From assembly GCA_905250075.1 (NCBI GenBank), contig CAJNOP010000001.1:8445615-8509614 (forward strand): a stretch of DNA of 64,000 bases, given 5' to 3'. The translations under genes were made by a program, and so were the position numbers. The stretch is from Rotaria sp. Silwood1. Its lineage: Eukaryota; Rotifera; Eurotatoria; Philodinida; Philodinidae. This document shows, piece by piece, positions 61,284 to 64,000 of this stretch (position 1 is its first letter; every line of letters begins with the position of its first letter). The notes under the pieces are model-generated. The model did no database searches. It saw nothing but the letters and a program-made list of their open reading frames with translations, and had not been told where the DNA came from.

Positions 61284-63275
61284 TTAGTAGAAGCTTCCAG
61301 GACCACCATAATTTGTATTATCAAATCCACCTCCACTATGATAATCGAATCCGCCACCGGTTGAATTATCATAATTATAACCGCTATGATCAACATGGCT
61401 CCAATCTCCATGATGTTGATGCTCATACGACGAGTGACCTCCTCCAAAATGATCATCTGTATGATGATGATGATGACCTTCTTGAGATGGAAAACAGCTA
61501 TCTGGATGGTCATCGTGATGATGATGATGGTCATCGTGATGGTGATCATGATCATCGTGATGATGATGGTCTTCATGTCCTGACGGATTCCAACAATGCT
61601 GATCATCTATATGATGAGATGAACATGGACAATTATGATTATCATGATGATGATGTCCAGGACAAGTACATTGATGCCAGTACGGATTGTCATCATCAAC
61701 ATGTGTGCCAGCAGGGCCAGACGACCATATTTGAGGTCTAGCACCACCTTTCCAATGGCTTGATGGAAGTGCTGTAGATTTAATGACACCCCTACGATGA
61801 GTTTGAGTTTTTGTTGCTATGAAAGGTTGTTTCCTGATAGCAGGTGGAGGTTGCGCTACAATACGTCTTTGAGTATCATCTTCGTTACGTGATTTAAAGT
61901 AGGCGACAATATCACGTTCAAGAGCCTCCATACGTGCAATTGCTTCCGGATATTGTAAACGATTTTTGTCAGCTAGACGAATAAGACCAGTATCGTTATT
62001 TTTTTCAAGATCATTTTGTGGTGAATATTGATATTTTTCAAGTATTGACCTAAGATAAAAAAGGATCATATAAATTTTTACTGAACATTTATAATGATAA
62101 TATTCCTAAAAAATACATTTTTTGTCACATGTAACGATCAAACAAGTATTCATGCAAAATTTCTTTCTTCTTACACTTACCATCTATCAATATAATTTCT
62201 ATCATTTCTTTCTCCATGCCAATAATGCCATAAGTTAATAGGTACATAGCCAACATTTTCACCGTTCTGCGCTACTTGTGCTACTCGATCTCCCCATAGT
62301 ATAGCTAATTTTTTATAATCTTGATGTAAACCAGGTCGAAGTGTTTCTTCAATACGATGTAAAAGTGCAAAAGCAAAATGTAAATCAGCCGATCCAATAA
62401 TGCAAAAATCAAGAAGGCCTCCCATTGAATTAAATACTGAACGACGCATTGCCCATGCATAACCGGGATGAGGATACCATTCATTATAACGTCTTGGATC
62501 AATTAATTTCTTATTCCTAATCGAATACCCAAACGAATAATCACGACGCAATATCTCTTTTTTTCCACCAGGCCCAAGAAAATAAGATAATTCAAAAAGT
62601 TGTACAATCGGATAACGTTGTAACTCAGCAATAGTTAAATGCGGCCAATCAAGACGCTAAAGGTGAAAGAGTAAGAAATTTTCAATAAGGACATTTTACT
62701 GTAGTTGCCTGAAGCAAAAAATGTTTATACTGTAACATAAAACTACTACTATTTTAATGCAAAATTATAATGCATTCGCAAATGGAAAGTCAACATAATT
62801 TAATCGAAAATAAAACGAATAATTCAAAGGCCCCTTCAATACATACTTCAAATTCGATGTCAGCATCGAGCCATGCGACATATTCAATGTTTTGAGGTAA
62901 ACGCTGAATAGCTATATTGATTAAATTTTCTTTTATCCATAAGATAGATGGAGCAATAAGTTGTATATGACGACGTTCACCAGCACGAGTTATTTCGAAA
63001 TTTTGTTGAGGTAAACCAAAACGTGTTGTTGATTCAAAGATACATTCAACAGTAATTAAATTTACACCAGAATGAGACATATGTGCCTCAAATTTTTGAT
63101 AATGATCATAACGAGTTTGGTATTTTACTGGATTAAAAATAACTGTAATCACAGCAAACTTGGATAAATCATATTTTTGTACTAAATTTGATGGTTGAGA
63201 AGTTGATGTTGATGACCATGGTTGAAAAGGTGTGTCCTTGCGACGACCATGATGTTTAGATGGATGATGTCCCAT
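61284..63275 (-). CDS. Glycosyltransferase-like (GT-A fold) protein with His/Asp-rich tail
   Basis: Three exons (63275-62847, 62656-62181, 62049-61284) encode 556 residues. Residues about 45-330 look like a GT-A nucleotide-sugar transferase: a beta-alpha start (FAVITVIFNPVKYQTRYDHY), a metal-binding D-x-D in YVAWLDADIEFE, PHPGYAWAMRRSVFNSMGGL with GSADLHFAFAL as acceptor-side block, and WHYWHGERNDRNYIDRW, the H-G-x(n)-R-x-Y-x-x-R motif seen in related bacterial and viral glycosyltransferases. A linker and helical segment (RMEALERDIVAYFKSRNEDD) follow. The last 130 residues hold more than 35 histidines mixed with Asp, a few Cys pairs (CTCPG, CPC) and a final Gly/Tyr-rich stretch. No signal peptide or membrane segment is seen. 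Donor and acceptor sugars are unknown. The start ATG at 63275 has good context (AAGAAAATGG). The exon junctions restore E|R and TG|G (Trp) in frame. Confidence 0.75.
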
Positions 63276-64000
63276 TTTCTTGAAAGATTGAAGAAATATG
63301 CACACACATACACACGCACTTACATAAACAGAAAGATGAAAAACTTCTTTTTTCTTTTCTTTTTGTTTCTCTTAGACACTAATGTTCGGTATGTCTACAA
63401 CAGTCATTATTTAGTGATGTTAACAAATCTCTGCACTGCATATTTGAAAGAGTAAGCTATGAAAGGAAAAAAACAGTCACCACTATCAACATCAACTTGT
63501 TCTGTTCTTTTTTAAATTTATGATTCTACGTATCAGATAAAACGTTGTGAAAATGATTCATTTGTATTTGTCGTATTCTTTCATCAAACCAAACATAATA
63601 TACAAGCAATATCGTCATGAAATGTTAAATCAAATTATTGTTCGAAGAAAAAAAACATGTCTGGAAATCAAAAATAGTTTTTTAGGTAGTGATATCATTA
63701 ATGATGGTTAGTTTTTTTTTTATAAATGAACATTTGTCATTGTTTGAGTTACTTCTCATATGAAGTTAGGTAGTTATATTCTATTAACATTTGCATAGAC
63801 TTTTGACAGAGTACGCGCCGAATATCATTAGAAGCTAGAATAAAAAGAATCATACGATTACTTTTATTTAATATTAATAATCAGAAATGAAATAAGAGAA
63901 ACAATCATGAGAAATTTTATCAAATCCTTTTTAAAAAAGTCTTTGCGAGTTTTCTATCTAAGAAAATTTTAAAAAACTTTCCGAATACAAATATCAGATG
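63276..64000. other. No gene seen at the window end
   Basis: AT-rich sequence upstream of the glycosyltransferase-like gene with a short CA-rich run (63299-63318); no coding frame is supported. Confidence 0.4.

Noticed and set aside
61211-61741. Open frames overlapping the His-rich exon (Ile/Met-rich and Asp/His-rich on the two strands)
   Set aside because: They are frame shadows of the GAT/CAT-rich coding repeat of the glycosyltransferase-like gene.

Overview
The window is nuclear DNA of an invertebrate animal, and a bdelloid rotifer fits best. It is strongly AT-rich. Its genes are split by many short introns (mostly 50-70 bp), they lie close together on both strands, and they encode clear metazoan proteins (Roquin, RPS21, Hikeshi, CIR1, ARMC2, MRPS9, SETD9, CD36-type receptors). 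Bdelloid traits are a fragment of a bdelloid-type membrane protein family, a decayed rhodopsin-like GPCR of the expanded rotifer kind, G-rich TGTGGG-like patches, and a MetE-type enzyme unusual for animals. The species cannot be named from the sequence alone. No retroelement was recognised; the mobile DNA seen is DNA transposons and foldback elements.

Layout. 1-7.7 kb: sparse, with two decayed genes (a membrane protein fragment and a GPCR), an intact single-exon SETD9-like gene, a candidate degenerate transposon and a GC-rich 210 bp foldback. 8.4-18.6 kb: four genes on the minus strand, Roquin (14 exons), RPS21, HIKESHI (4 exons) and CIR1 (3 exons), the last three separated by only about 140-170 bp. 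19.0-25.6 kb: ARMC2 (20 exons) on the plus strand, divergent from CIR1, with palindromic elements in two introns. 26.3-31.9 kb: a decayed gene that looks like the N-terminal HEAT region of ATR kinase, cut by a 3.3 kb hAT-like transposon with a near-perfect 8 bp target duplication; it also contains a 100-N gap whose flanks are identical over 37 bp. 32-42.7 kb: gene-poor, with a possible small spliced membrane protein and one single-pass membrane protein of unknown function. 42.8-44.1 kb: a cobalamin-independent methionine synthase-like (MetE C-terminal domain) gene, followed by a pogo/Tigger-like MITE. 45.8-53.3 kb: a tandem pair of CD36/SCARB-family receptor genes sharing one intron position and phase. 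55.5-59.7 kb: mitochondrial ribosomal protein S9 (14 exons, minus strand), whose 2.1 kb intron holds a complete GH18 chitinase gene (9 exons, plus strand). MRPS9 exon 10 lies wholly antisense to the last 43 bp of the chitinase coding sequence. 60.0-60.3 kb: a 288 bp hAT-type MITE with a perfect 8 bp target duplication. 61.3-63.3 kb: a GT-A-type glycosyltransferase-like protein with a very histidine/aspartate-rich C-terminal tail.

The genes do not form one pathway; most are unrelated housekeeping genes. For Roquin, HIKESHI, CIR1, ARMC2, the MetE-like gene, MRPS9, chitinase, both CD36 genes and the glycosyltransferase, exon models were built by hand. In every case the joined exon lengths are divisible by three and the junctions restore conserved family motifs, which is the main support for the exon boundaries given.
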